DNA of 64,000 bases from Rouxiella sp. WC2420 (GTDB taxonomy: Bacteria > Pseudomonadota > Gammaproteobacteria > Enterobacterales > Enterobacteriaceae), in NCBI RefSeq assembly GCF_041200025.1, contig NZ_CP165628.1, positions 4,278,001-4,342,000 of the forward strand. The letters run 5' to 3'. Below are positions 26,372 to 36,805 of this stretch, piece after piece. Every line of letters begins with the position of its first letter. Within the stretch, counting starts at the first letter, position 1. Position numbers and translations under genes: made by a program. Below the pieces are notes generated by a model. It made no database searches, was not told where the DNA came from, and saw only the letters and a program-made list of their open reading frames with translations.

Positions 26372-29300
26372 TTAGCCAAGCTGCTTACGGGCGTTGCGGA
26401 ATATGCGCATCCAAGGGCTGTCTTCGCCCCAGTTTTCCGGATGCCAGGAGTTGCTCACGCTACGGAATACGCGCTCAGGATGCGGCATCATCACGGTGAC
26501 GCGGCCTGAGAGGTTGGTTACCGCCGTGATACCGTTCGGTGAACCGTTAGGGTTCGCCGGATAGTTCTCGGTCACGCGTCCGTTGTTATCCACAAAGCGC
26601 AGTGCGACCAGATTCGCGTGCTCTAGCTGAGACAAATGCACTGCATCACGCACTTCTACAAAACCTTCACCGTGCGATACGGCGATTGGCATACGTGAAC
26701 CGGCCATCCCCTGCAACAGCAGCGACGGGCTTGCAGTAACTTCAACCAGGCTGAAACGCGCTTCAAAGCGGTCGGACAGGTTGCGCACGAAGCGCGGCCA
26801 ATGCTCGGTGCCTGGAATAATGTCTTTCAGGTTAGACATCATCTGGCAGCCGTTACACACGCCCAGCGCCAAGGTCTGTGGACGATGGAAGAAGTCTTCG
26901 AACTCGTCACGAACGCGATCGTTAAACAGCACTGACTTCGCCCAGCCTTCGCCGGCACCCAGCACGTCGCCGTAGGAGAAGCCGCCACAGGCTACCAGCG
27001 TGTGGAAGTCTTGCAGGTCACGACGGCCTGCAATCAGGTCGCTCATGTGAACGTCTACCGCATCGAAACCGGCGCGGTGGAACGCAGCGGCCATTTCAAC
27101 GTGAGAGTTAACGCCCTGCTCACGCAGAACGGCAACTTTTGGACGCGCACCTGTCGCGATGTATGGCGCGGCAATGTCTTCATCCGGTGCGAAAGTCAGT
27201 TTGACGTTCAGTCCCGGATCGCTGTTGTCTTTCTTGGCTTCATGTTCCTGATCGGCACACTCAGGGTTATCGCGCAGGCGCTGCATCTGCCAGGTCGTTT
27301 CCGCCCACCAGGTACGCAGCGTGCTGCGGCTTTCACTGTAAACCGGCTTGTCGCCAGAGGTTATCACGAAGCGATCGCCCTGATTTACGCTGCCCAGGAA
27401 GTGTGTACAGTCGCCCAGACCGTGCTGCGCCAGAATCTGCTCAACCTCGGCGCGCTGTTCGTCACGAACCTGAATCACCGCACCCAGCTCTTCGTTAAAC
27501 AGAGCTGCCAACGCGGAATCACCCAGAGAGGCAATATCAGCAGTCAGGCCGCAGTGACCAGCAAAGGCCATTTCCGCCAGCGTAACCAGCAGGCCGCCGT
27601 CTGAACGGTCGTGGTAAGCCAGTAATTTCTGTTCGGAAACCAGTTTCTGCATTGCGTTGAAGAAACCTGCCAGTTGATCGGCGCTACGCACGTCAGCCGG
27701 AGTATTGCCCAACTGGCGATAAACCTGTGCCAACGCCGTTGCACCGAGTGCGTTGTGGCCGACACCAAGGTCAATCAGCAACAAGGAGCTATCGCCCTTG
27801 TCGGTACGCAGCTCAGGCGTCACAGTGTGGCGAACATCTTCGACACGGGCAAAGGCGGTAATTACCAGTGACAATGGCGAGGTCATTTCGCGCTGCTCAG
27901 TGCCTTCCTGCCAGCGAGTTTTCATCGACATTGAGTCTTTGCCCACTGGAATAGTAATGCCCAGTGCCGGACACAGCTCTTCGCCAACCGCTTTAACCGC
28001 GGCATACAAACCTGCGTCTTCGCCCGGGTGGCCCGCTGCAGACATCCAGTTTGCAGAAAGTTTCACGCGCTTGAGGCTGCCAATTTCGGTGGCCGCAATG
28101 TTGGTCAGCGCTTCGCCCACGGCCAAACGGCCAGACGCAGCGAAGTCCAGCAAGGCTACCGGCGCACGTTCGCCCAGTGACATTGCTTCGCCGTGATAGC
28201 TATCGAGGCTGGCAGTGGTGACTGCACAGTCGGCAACAGGGATCTGCCATGGACCCACCATTTGATCTCGAGCTACCATGCCGGTCACGGTGCGGTCACC
28301 AATGGTGATCAGGAAGGTTTTCTCGGCAACCGCCGGCAGATGCAGAATGCGATTTACCGCTTCGGCAATCTGAATATTTTCACCGTTAAGCTCGTCACCC
28401 ACCGCTTTCAAGGTTTCCACGTCGCGGGTCATTTTTGGTGTTTTGCCGAGCAGCACGTCAAGCGGCATGTCAATCGGCTGGTTGCCAAAGTGACTATCTT
28501 CCAGCGAAAGGTGCATTTCTTCAGTGGCTTCACCGATCACCGCATAAGGTGCGCGCTCACGTTTACAGATAGCATCGAACTGCTCCAGCTGAGCCGGAGC
28601 AACTGCCATCACGTAGCGTTCCTGAGATTCGTTACACCAGACTTCCAGCGGGCTCATGCCCGGCTCGTCGTTAAGGATATCGCGCAGCTGGAAGCGGCCA
28701 CCGCGTTCGCCATCGCTGACCAGCTCTGGCATAGCGTTGGACAAACCGCCCGCGCCCACGTCGTGGATAAACAGAATCGGGTTGGCTTCGCCCAATTGCC
28801 AGCAGCGGTCAATAACTTCCTGACAGCGACGTTCCATTTCCGGGTTGTCACGCTGCACGGAGGCGAAGTCCAGGTCGGCATCAGACTGGCCAGAAGCCAT
28901 GGAAGAAGCTGCGCCGCCGCCTAAGCCAATGTTCATTGCCGGTCCGCCAAGCACGATCAGTTTGGCGCCAACGGTGATTTCCCCCTTCTGCACGTGGTCG
29001 GCACGAATATTCCCAATTCCGCCCGCCAGCATTATTGGCTTATGGTATCCGCGCAGTTCTGGTCCATTATGACTGTTGACCTGCTCTTCATAGGTACGGA
29101 AGTAACCCAGAAGCGCCGGGCGACCAAATTCGTTGTTAAAGGCTGCACCACCCAGAGGACCGTCGGTCATTATTTCCAGCGCGGTCACGATACGATCCGG
29201 TTTGCCGAAGTTCTCTTCCCAAGGCTGTTCAAACCCAGGTATACGCAGGTTGGAAACCGAGAAACCGACCAGGCCAGCTTTTGGCTTGGCTCCGCGACCG

Positions 29301-30262
29301 GTTGCGCCTTCATCACGGATTTCACCGCCTGAACCTGTCGCGGCGCCCGGCCATGGGGAGATTGCGGTCGGGTGGTTGTGGGTTTCTACCTTCATCAGGA
29401 TATGTGCATCTTCCTGGTGGAAATTGTACAGCCCGGACTCGGCATTGGCGTAGAAACGGCCAACCTTCGAACCTTCCATTACCGCGGCGTTGTCTTTATA
29501 AGCAGACAATACGTGGTCAGGAGTGTGCTCAAAGGTGTTCTTGATCATTTTGAACAGCGATTTTGGCTGTACTTCTCCATCGATAACCCAGTCGGCGTTA
29601 AAGATTTTATGGCGGCAGTGTTCGGAGTTGGCCTGCGCGAACATGTACAGCTCGATGTCTGTCGGGTTACGGCCCAAATTGGTGAAGGCGTTGACCAGAT
29701 AGTCAATTTCATCTTCTGCCAGTGCCAGACCTAATTTGATATTTGCCTGCTCCAGCGCCACGCGGCCTTCACCGAGCAGGTCTACGTGCTGAACCGGTGC
29801 CGGCTGGTGCTGGGCAAACAGTTTTTCCGCATCACAAAGGTCGGTGAAGACAGTTTCCATCATGCGGTCATGCAATAGCGCGCCAAGAGTTTGCCACTGG
29901 GCTTCGGTCAGTTGTGGAGCCTGAACGTAAAACGCCAGGCCGCGCTCGAGACGAATAACCTGTGACAGGCCGCAGTTATGGGCAATGTCGGTGGCTTTTG
30001 AAGACCACGGGGATATTGTACCCGGACGCGGAGTAACCAGAATCAGTCGACCAACGGGAGCATGTTCGGCGAGAGAAGGACCATATTTGAGCAGGCGCTG
30101 CAACTTGGTTTGTTCATCCGTTGTCAGAGGAGCGCTGACATCGGCGAAATGTACGAATTCGGCGTAGACGTCGTTAACTGGAAGCTGTGCTTCCTGAAAA
30201 CGGGAAAGCAGTTTGTTAATGCGAAAAGCCGACAAAGCGGGCGAACCACGCAGTATTTCCAT
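26372..30262 (-). CDS. purL: Phosphoribosylformylglycinamidine synthase
   Basis: A 1296-residue single-chain PurL, essentially the E. coli length. The N-terminus [19 protein letters not shown], the FGAM synthase domains (for example [47 protein letters not shown]) and the C-terminal glutaminase domain ([14 protein letters not shown] with the catalytic Cys) are all intact. It converts FGAR, glutamine and ATP to FGAM in purine synthesis. I chose the ATG at 30262; a TTG two codons earlier is possible. A PurR box lies about 100 bases upstream. Confidence 0.98.
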   Translation of the reverse strand: MEILRGSPALSAFRINKLLSRFQEAQLPVNDVYAEFVHFADVSAPLTTDEQTKLQRLLKYGPSLAEHAPVGRLILVTPRPGTISPWSSKATDIAHNCGLSQVIRLERGLAFYVQAPQLTEAQWQTLGALLHDRMMETVFTDLCDAEKLFAQHQPAPVQHVDLLGEGRVALEQANIKLGLALAEDEIDYLVNAFTNLGRNPTDIELYMFAQANSEHCRHKIFNADWVIDGEVQPKSLFKMIKNTFEHTPDHVLSAYKDNAAVMEGSKVGRFYANAESGLYNFHQEDAHILMKVETHNHPTAISPWPGAATGSGGEIRDEGATGRGAKPKAGLVGFSVSNLRIPGFEQPWEENFGKPDRIVTALEIMTDGPLGGAAFNNEFGRPALLGYFRTYEEQVNSHNGPELRGYHKPIMLAGGIGNIRADHVQKGEITVGAKLIVLGGPAMNIGLGGGAASSMASGQSDADLDFASVQRDNPEMERRCQEVIDRCWQLGEANPILFIHDVGAGGLSNAMPELVSDGERGGRFQLRDILNDEPGMSPLEVWCNESQERYVMAVAPAQLEQFDAICKRERAPYAVIGEATEEMHLSLEDSHFGNQPIDMPLDVLLGKTPKMTRDVETLKAVGDELNGENIQIAEAVNRILHLPAVAEKTFLITIGDRTVTGMVARDQMVGPWQIPVADCAVTTASLDSYHGEAMSLGERAPVALLDFAASGRLAVGEALTNIAATEIGSLKRVKLSANWMSAAGHPGEDAGLYAAVKAVGEELCPALGITIPVGKDSMSMKTRWQEGTEQREMTSPLSLVITAFARVEDVRHTVTPELRTDKGDSSLLLIDLGVGHNALGATALAQVYRQLGNTPADVRSADQLAGFFNAMQKLVSEQKLLAYHDRSDGGLLVTLAEMAFAGHCGLTADIASLGDSALAALFNEELGAVIQVRDEQRAEVEQILAQHGLGDCTHFLGSVNQGDRFVITSGDKPVYSESRSTLRTWWAETTWQMQRLRDNPECADQEHEAKKDNSDPGLNVKLTFAPDEDIAAPYIATGARPKVAVLREQGVNSHVEMAAAFHRAGFDAVDVHMSDLIAGRRDLQDFHTLVACGGFSYGDVLGAGEGWAKSVLFNDRVRDEFEDFFHRPQTLALGVCNGCQMMSNLKDIIPGTEHWPRFVRNLSDRFEARFSLVEVTASPSLLLQGMAGSRMPIAVSHGEGFVEVRDAVHLSQLEHANLVALRFVDNNGRVTENYPANPNGSPNGITAVTNLSGRVTVMMPHPERVFRSVSNSWHPENWGEDSPWMRIFRNARKQLG

Positions 30263-30361
30263 AATCAAATATCTCTCGTCTTCGAAGCAACTGACCGTAG
30301 GTGCTTCATTGGGCGCAACAGGGGGGAAAACGCGGGCTATTATAGAGAATCCTCGAGCGCG

Positions 30362-30377
30362 ACGAAACCGTTTGCGC
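30362..30377 (-). promoter_or_regulatory. PurR operator upstream of purL
   Basis: ACGAAACCGTTTGCGC matches the PurR consensus ACGCAAACGTTTGCGT at 13 of 16 positions and sits about 100 bases before the purL start, where PurR acts in E. coli. Repression by PurR with hypoxanthine/guanine is the expected control. Confidence 0.8.
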
Positions 30378-30543
30378 AGGGAATATTGATAATACCTTTA
30401 ACCTTACAGTTTATATGGGTTATTGGGAATAAAGTTGCAGACTGACGATTTGTTGAGCAAAATGCGTCGGCACCAGGGGCTTACCCCCATTTTTAGCACT
30501 GTTTTATCTTATTAAAAAAATAGCGCGGTAGAGAGATAACTAT

Positions 30544-32010
30544 TTGAAGCGCATAAAATTTACCTACTTAATTGTAGGTCTGATCACCCTGTTGCTGGCG
30601 TTGGCCCTGTGGCCGAGCATTCCCTGGCAACGTGGGTCTGGAGATCAGCTACAAAATATCCTTTCTCGTGGTGAGTTGCGCGTGAGCACGCTCGATTCTT
30701 CGCAAACATATTTTAACGGCACCACCGGTGACCGGGGATTTGATTATGAATTAGCCAGCCGTTTCGCCGACTACCTTGGCGTCAGGCTGGTATTGATACC
30801 GCACAAAGACATTGAAAGCCTGTTTGGCGATCTCAAAAGCAACAAAGCCGACATTCTGGCATCCGGGCTTATCTATAATCCCGAGCGCTTAAAGTCATTT
30901 CGTACCGGGCCGGAGTACTACACCGTCTCTCAACAGGTACTTTATCGGCAAGGCTCGGTGCGCCCAAAAACCTATGATGATATCAAAGGTAATTTGGTGG
31001 TTTCCGCCGGGGCGGCACATATCACCACGCTGGAAGAGGCCAAAAAGAAGTACCCGAACCTCGGCTGGGGCATTACTCATCGCTATTCTCCGGCAGAACT
31101 GATGCAGCAGGTGGCTGACGGCAAGCTGAAATATACGCTGGGCGATTCCGTGACGGTCGCACTGTTACAGCGGGTTTATCCACGCCTGGCAGTTGCCTTT
31201 GACGCCACCGAAGACGAGCCGGTGACCTGGTATTTCAACAAAGCCAGCGATGACGACAGCCTCTATGCGGCGATGCTCGACTTCTATAGCCAGATTTCCG
31301 AAGACGGCACGCTGGAAAGGCTCGAGGAAAAATATCTCGGCCACGTCGGAGGCTTTGACTTTGTTGACACCCGCGCCTTCCTTAATAGCATCGATGACAA
31401 ACTTGCTACTCTGCAACCGATGTTTGAGAAGTATGCAGGCAAAATCGACTGGCGTTTACTGGCGGCTATCTCTTATCAGGAATCGCACTGGGACCCGAGC
31501 GCAACCTCGCCAACCGGCGTACGCGGCATGATGATGCTGACCCGCGCGACCGCGCAGGGCCTGGGGGTGGAGAATCGTCTTGATACCGAAGAAAGCATTC
31601 GCGGCGGCGCGCTGTATCTCAACAACATTATAGATACACTGCCGGCCACCATTGATGACGATGACAAGATCTGGTTTGCACTGGCCGCCTATAACATGGG
31701 CTATGGCCACATGCTGGATGCGCGGGCGATCACTGCGGCGCAAAAAGGTAATCCAGATAGTTGGGTTGACGTAAAACAGCGCCTGCCGCTGCTCAACCAA
31801 AAACGCTATTACAGCAAAACGACTTACGGCTATGCCAGCGGCACTCAGGCGTTTAACTACGTCGAGAACATCCGCAAATATCAGATAAGCCTGGTGGGAT
31901 ATTTGATGGAGAAAGAAAAGCAGAAAGCGCAAGCTTTGGCATTACAGGCGCAGCTTGGAGCAGGTTATCCGGCAGTCAGCGCTGATGAATTGAAAAACGC
32001 GGGAGGCTGA
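30544..32010 (+). CDS. mltF: Membrane-bound lytic murein transglycosylase F
   Basis: A 488-residue protein starting at a TTG. An N-terminal membrane anchor/signal ([20 protein letters not shown]) is followed by a solute-binding-like domain (about 40-265) and a transglycosylase domain with catalytic Glu313 in [10 protein letters not shown] and the [12 protein letters not shown] motif. It cleaves peptidoglycan to 1,6-anhydro products at the outer membrane. It is about 30 residues shorter at the C-terminus than my recollection of E. coli MltF. It is divergent from purL, as in E. coli. Confidence 0.95.
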   Translation: MKRIKFTYLIVGLITLLLALALWPSIPWQRGSGDQLQNILSRGELRVSTLDSSQTYFNGTTGDRGFDYELASRFADYLGVRLVLIPHKDIESLFGDLKSNKADILASGLIYNPERLKSFRTGPEYYTVSQQVLYRQGSVRPKTYDDIKGNLVVSAGAAHITTLEEAKKKYPNLGWGITHRYSPAELMQQVADGKLKYTLGDSVTVALLQRVYPRLAVAFDATEDEPVTWYFNKASDDDSLYAAMLDFYSQISEDGTLERLEEKYLGHVGGFDFVDTRAFLNSIDDKLATLQPMFEKYAGKIDWRLLAAISYQESHWDPSATSPTGVRGMMMLTRATAQGLGVENRLDTEESIRGGALYLNNIIDTLPATIDDDDKIWFALAAYNMGYGHMLDARAITAAQKGNPDSWVDVKQRLPLLNQKRYYSKTTYGYASGTQAFNYVENIRKYQISLVGYLMEKEKQKAQALALQAQLGAGYPAVSADELKNAGG

Positions 32011-32031
32011 GTTCTCTCGCGTAATAAATTA

Positions 32032-32694
<663 letters not shown>

Positions 32695-33333
32695 TTATTC
32701 CAGCTGCTGTAACTCGCCCTGCTTGCTAACTCGAAAACGATGCTCGCAGAAAAACAGCAGCGGGTTATCCTGCTTGCTGTCGCTGTACCCGCTGTACAGT
32801 TTCAGCGGCGAGCCGATACGTTGTTCCAGCTGCGATACTTTCTCTTCGCCAAGGCAGCGCAGAGCCAGGACCCAGCCGCCATGACGACGCGCAATTCGGC
32901 TGCCAACCAGCCTGACACGCGGCAGAAAAGGAGAGGAATTATACACCTGCTGCACCAGATTTTCGGGGGAGCCGGTTATCAGCCACACCTCGGCGTTGTC
33001 GCGGTCGAGATAATCACGCAGGCGCATTTGCACCACCGGAAATGCCACTACTTTCTGGCGGAACCAGTTGACGAAGCGCAGCTCAAGTCCTTTTAAATGC
33101 GCCTCGCTATGGCCAAAGGTAATTGACCACAACAGCAGGCTCATCGGCCAGCGCTGCGCGCGTCCACAGAGCAGCATTCCCAGGCCGATAACCGGCAGCA
33201 TCGGAACCACCAGCAGCAGATTTTGTGGCATTCTCCATAATAGAAAACGCATAAAGGTGCCGAACATGTCCTGCTGATGCAGCGTACCATCGAGATCAAA
33301 AAAAACTATTCGTCGATCCGTCTTCGCGCCCAA
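32695..33333 (-). CDS. pgpC: Phosphatidylglycerophosphatase C (HAD family)
   Basis: A 212-residue HAD phosphatase matching E. coli PgpC (YfhB). The nucleophile motif is FFDLDGTLHQQDMF, motif II is LITGSP and the C-terminal SGYSDSKQDNPLL carries the metal-binding aspartates. Two hydrophobic segments near residues 35-55 tether it to the inner membrane. It dephosphorylates phosphatidylglycerol phosphate. The start is a TTG with AGGAG seven bases upstream, and that site overlaps the murP stop codon, so translation is probably coupled to murP. Confidence 0.93.
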   Translation of the reverse strand: MGAKTDRRIVFFDLDGTLHQQDMFGTFMRFLLWRMPQNLLLVVPMLPVIGLGMLLCGRAQRWPMSLLLWSITFGHSEAHLKGLELRFVNWFRQKVVAFPVVQMRLRDYLDRDNAEVWLITGSPENLVQQVYNSSPFLPRVRLVGSRIARRHGGWVLALRCLGEEKVSQLEQRIGSPLKLYSGYSDSKQDNPLLFFCEHRFRVSKQGELQQLE

Positions 33334-33337
33334 TGCG

Positions 33338-34777
33338 TTACTCCTCGGGATCGTTGAACCCCATAATCCAGGTAAAAATAAAACCGGCCACCATAGTGAT
33401 CAGGGCCCCAGTGAGATAGAGCATGACTTTACCGGAGATAATGGTCAACGCCAAAGGCAGACCAGAAATACCGAAAGTAATGACTGTCGCCACTTTCCAA
33501 TAACATATTAGCGCACCGCCAACCGCACCACCCAGACAGGCGGCAATAAAAGGTCGCCCCAGAGGCAGCGTGACGCCGAAGATCAGCGGCTCACCGATAC
33601 CCAGGATCCCCACCGGCAACGCGCCCTTGATGACCTTTTTAAGCCTTGGATTGCGAGTTTTAATGAGCACCGCGATGGCCGCCCCGACCTGCCCGACACC
33701 GGCCATGGCAAGTATCGGCAACAAAGGATTAGAACCGTGCGCCTGAATCAGTTCAACGTGGATAGGCACCAGTCCCTGATGTAAACCGGAAAGCACCAGC
33801 GGCAGAAACAATCCTGCCAATACCGCTCCAACGGCCAAACCGCCGCGATCAATGGCGATATTTACTCCTTGAGCAATCCCGTCAGAGATAAGGCCACCCA
33901 ACGGCTGGAGGATCACTATCGCCAGTGTTGCAGTAATCAGAGTGGTAAACAGCGGATTAAGGATCAGTTCCACCGATTCCGGCAACAGACGCCGCAGACG
34001 TTTTTCAACCCAGCACATCAGCGCCACCACCAGCAGCACAGCAATAACACCACCGCGCCCCGGCTGCAGCGCCTCGCCAAACAGCGTAATTTGCGCCAGC
34101 TGCGGGCTGGAAAGAATACCAGCCATCACTCCGCCCATCGCCTGAGATCCCCCAAAGACTCGAGCGGCATTAACGCCAACCAGAATATTCATGATCGCAA
34201 ACACCGCACCGCCGAAAACTCCGAGCAGCGCGAGCGCGTTGGGATAATCCAGCGCCAGATGCCCGGCGATATCAGGCCGCTTAAGCAGGTTGATAATGCC
34301 AGTGATCAGGCCCGAGGCGATAAACGCCGGGATCAGAGGAATGAAAACGTTGGCGAGCTGGCGCAGCGCGCCACTCATCGGTGCTGAATATTTTGCCTTG
34401 GCCTGGGCTTTACTCTGAGTAATGTCATTGTTAACGAAGTCTTTGTTAGCGACATCGTTGTCAAGAACAGCGCCGGTGAACCGCTGACTGGCATCGAAAG
34501 TCTCCGGCTGTTTAATGCCGTCGGCCAACAAACTCTGCATTGCCTCAACTACCCTGCCCGCAGCGCCCGGCCCGACTACCAACTGATGTTGTTGACCCTG
34601 CTTGACGTAACCCTTAATCCCTTCCAGCTTTTTAAGTCCCGGGAGATCCAGCAACTGCTCATTTTCAACTTCAATCCTGACCCGGGTCATGCAATTTTCA
34701 AGTTTAATGATATTGGTTGCTCCGCCAACGCCGTTAAGGATCTGCGTCGCCAATATCTGAGTTTTATCCGTTGCCAT
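33338..34777 (-). CDS. murP: PTS N-acetylmuramic acid transporter, EIIBC
   Basis: A 479-residue PTS permease. The IIB domain (about 1-90) carries the phospho-cysteine Cys29 in KLENCMTRVRIEV. The IIC domain follows a linker and has about ten helices, with GEPLIFGVTLPLGRPF near the sugar site. No IIA domain is present, as usual for MurP, which uses Crr. It imports MurNAc as MurNAc-6-phosphate. It lies 21 bases after murQ on the same strand and four bases before pgpC. Confidence 0.93.
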   Translation of the reverse strand: MATDKTQILATQILNGVGGATNIIKLENCMTRVRIEVENEQLLDLPGLKKLEGIKGYVKQGQQHQLVVGPGAAGRVVEAMQSLLADGIKQPETFDASQRFTGAVLDNDVANKDFVNNDITQSKAQAKAKYSAPMSGALRQLANVFIPLIPAFIASGLITGIINLLKRPDIAGHLALDYPNALALLGVFGGAVFAIMNILVGVNAARVFGGSQAMGGVMAGILSSPQLAQITLFGEALQPGRGGVIAVLLVVALMCWVEKRLRRLLPESVELILNPLFTTLITATLAIVILQPLGGLISDGIAQGVNIAIDRGGLAVGAVLAGLFLPLVLSGLHQGLVPIHVELIQAHGSNPLLPILAMAGVGQVGAAIAVLIKTRNPRLKKVIKGALPVGILGIGEPLIFGVTLPLGRPFIAACLGGAVGGALICYWKVATVITFGISGLPLALTIISGKVMLYLTGALITMVAGFIFTWIMGFNDPEE

Positions 34778-34798
34778 TTATTCTCCTGAAACTGGTTT

Positions 34799-35692
34799 TT
34801 ACTCCACCAATGCCGCGCGCAGGAAGCCCTGATGCCGACTCAAACGTACGATCGCCTGCTCGGCATTGATTTGCGCGAGGATCATCAAAATAGCCGGTTT
34901 TACCTCAAACGCGGTTTGCTGCAAGGCCGCTTCAGCCTCGGCGCGCTGCGCTCCGGTAGCTTCGACCACAATGCGGCAGGCGCGATCCACCAGCTTGACG
35001 TTTGTCGCTTTCACATCGACCATCAGGTTCTGATACACCTTGCCAATTTTGACCATCGCGCCGGTCGAAATCATATTCAGCACCAGCTTCTGCGCGGTGC
35101 CTGATTTCAGGCGAGTGGAACCGGTTAGTGCTTCCGGTCCTACCACTGGCGAGATAGCAACCTGCGCCTCATGGGCAATCGGCGAATCTGGATTACAAGA
35201 GATAGCCACCGTGGCACAGCCCAGACTGTGAGCATAACGCAGCGCACCAATCACATAAGGCGTGCGTCCAGAGGCAGCCAGCCCGACCACAGTGTCGGCA
35301 GCAGTAAGATTGAGACTTTTTAAATCTTCGGCGCCAAGTTCAGCATTATCTTCAGCCCCTTCTACTGCTTTCAGTAAAGCACCCGGCCCACCGGCAATTA
35401 GCCCAATCACCATGCCGTGCGGTACGCCAAAGGTCGGCGGACACTCCGAAGCGTCAAGCACGCCAAGGCGTCCGCTAGTGCCAGCACCAAGGTAAATCAG
35501 TCGCCCATTGGCCATAAAGGATTTCGCGGCCAGTTCTACCGCCACGGCGATTTCCGGCAGTACTGCCTTGATAGCCAAGGGGACTTTACTGTCTTCCTCA
35601 TTAAAGCAAGTGACCATTTCCAGCGTCGACATTTCGTCGAGGCGGGTAGTGGCAGCGTTACGGGTTTCAGATACAAGTGCGCCTAAATTCAT
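34799..35692 (-). CDS. murQ: N-acetylmuramic acid 6-phosphate etherase
   Basis: A 297-residue SIS-domain enzyme. [20 protein letters not shown] is the phosphosugar loop, [20 protein letters not shown] and [11 protein letters not shown] follow, and the conserved [17 protein letters not shown] is present. MurQ cleaves the lactyl ether of MurNAc-6-P to GlcNAc-6-P. I placed the start at 35692, which gives the family length and [12 protein letters not shown]; an open frame to 35725 would add eleven residues. It is the first gene of a murQ-murP-pgpC unit and is divergent from an RpiR regulator. Confidence 0.95.
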   Translation of the reverse strand: MNLGALVSETRNAATTRLDEMSTLEMVTCFNEEDSKVPLAIKAVLPEIAVAVELAAKSFMANGRLIYLGAGTSGRLGVLDASECPPTFGVPHGMVIGLIAGGPGALLKAVEGAEDNAELGAEDLKSLNLTAADTVVGLAASGRTPYVIGALRYAHSLGCATVAISCNPDSPIAHEAQVAISPVVGPEALTGSTRLKSGTAQKLVLNMISTGAMVKIGKVYQNLMVDVKATNVKLVDRACRIVVEATGAQRAEAEAALQQTAFEVKPAILMILAQINAEQAIVRLSRHQGFLRAALVE

Positions 35693-35703
35693 CATGACCT
35701 CTG

Positions 35704-35750
35704 GAATATTTAATTCGAAATTCATTTCTCATATTTGAATAGTTTATTCA
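35704..35750. promoter_or_regulatory. Candidate operators between murQ and the RpiR regulator
   Basis: Two inverted repeats lie in the 123-base divergent region: TGAATAGTTTATTCA at 35736-35750 (6-bp arms, three-base spacer) and GAATATTTAATTC at 35704-35716. Both use the GAAT/ATTC core. They are the likely binding sites of the adjacent regulator. Confidence 0.4.
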
Positions 35751-35815
35751 GCAAAGCGAGTTTTTTTTGCTAGCTTAGAGACATCAGGACATAACTTTCG
35801 ACAGGACTCAGCATC

Positions 35816-36664
35816 ATGAGCAGTATGATCCGCATCCGTCAGATGTACCCCCAGTTTGCTGAAAACGATAGGAAACTGGCCGATTTCCTTCTCGCCCAGC
35901 CGGACAAGGCGCGGCACTTAAGCTCGCAAAAATTGGCCGAGTTGGCAGGCGTTAGCCAGTCCGGGGTCGTCAAGTTTGCCCAGAAGCTGGGTTATAAAGG
36001 CTTTCCAGCGCTTAAACTGGCAATGAGCGAGGCGCTGTCTGTTCCGCAGACTGATGCGGCGGTCACTGTACATAACCGTATTCTTAGCACTGATAGTCTG
36101 TTGACGGTAGGCGAAAAGCTGCTGGCAGAGAAACACGCCGCCCTTCGCGCCACGCTGGATGTCAACAGTGAGCAGCGTTTGCAGCAGGCGCTGTTTATGC
36201 TCACGCAGGCACGAAAAATCATTATTGCCGGCATTGGCGCTTCAGGTCTGGTAGCAAAGGATTTTGCTTATAAATTGTTAAAGATTGGGCTAACGGCGAT
36301 TGCCGAATCGGATACTCACGTGCTGCTGGCAACGGTTCAGGCGCTCAGTGAAGAGGATCTGTTGTTGGCAATTTCGTTTAGCGGTGAACGGAGGGAGATT
36401 AATCTGGCCGCCGAGGTGGCGCGCAAGGCCGGAGCGAAAACGCTGGCACTGACCAGCTTCTCCCCCAACACGCTGCAACAGCAAAGCGATCACTGCCTTT
36501 ATACACTGGCAGAATTACCGGTAACGCGCGGCGCAGCAATTTCTGCCAGCACGGCACAGTATTCATTAACTGACATTCTGTTTATGGCGTTAATTCAGCA
36601 GGATACTGAAAAAGCGCCTGAAAGAATAAAACATAGTGAGGCTTTAGTTAAAAAAATCAGTTAA
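35816..36664 (+). CDS. yfhH: RpiR-family regulator of MurNAc genes (YfhH/MurR type)
   Basis: A 282-residue regulator. The N-terminal HTH_6 domain includes HLSSQKLAELAGVSQSGVVK then FAQKLGYKGFPALKLAMSEAL. The C-terminal SIS domain binds phosphosugars (IIIAGIGASGLVAKDFAYKL, LLLAISFSGERREI). It is very close to E. coli YfhH, which occupies the same place before yfhL; here it is also divergent from murQP, the arrangement of MurR. MurNAc-6-P is therefore its probable effector. AGGACTCAGC precedes the ATG. Confidence 0.88.
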   Translation: MSSMIRIRQMYPQFAENDRKLADFLLAQPDKARHLSSQKLAELAGVSQSGVVKFAQKLGYKGFPALKLAMSEALSVPQTDAAVTVHNRILSTDSLLTVGEKLLAEKHAALRATLDVNSEQRLQQALFMLTQARKIIIAGIGASGLVAKDFAYKLLKIGLTAIAESDTHVLLATVQALSEEDLLLAISFSGERREINLAAEVARKAGAKTLALTSFSPNTLQQQSDHCLYTLAELPVTRGAAISASTAQYSLTDILFMALIQQDTEKAPERIKHSEALVKKIS

Positions 36665-36742
36665 TACTCAGATGAATTAAGGGATTATCAGGGTAAAATA
36701 AGGAAAAAGTGGCTTGTGTTGACCAATGTAAAAAATCCTTGC

Positions 36743-36751
36743 TGATATAAT
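36743..36751 (+). promoter_or_regulatory. Extended -10 promoter element for the acyltransferase gene
   Basis: TGATATAAT is a perfect extended -10 (TGnTATAAT), 54 bases ahead of the acyltransferase start. No matching -35 is needed for this class and none is clear. Confidence 0.5.
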
Positions 36752-36805
36752 CTGCGTCTTAAATAAATATTTTGTATTTGTCAATTTATTGAACAAGGCG
36801 TAGAA

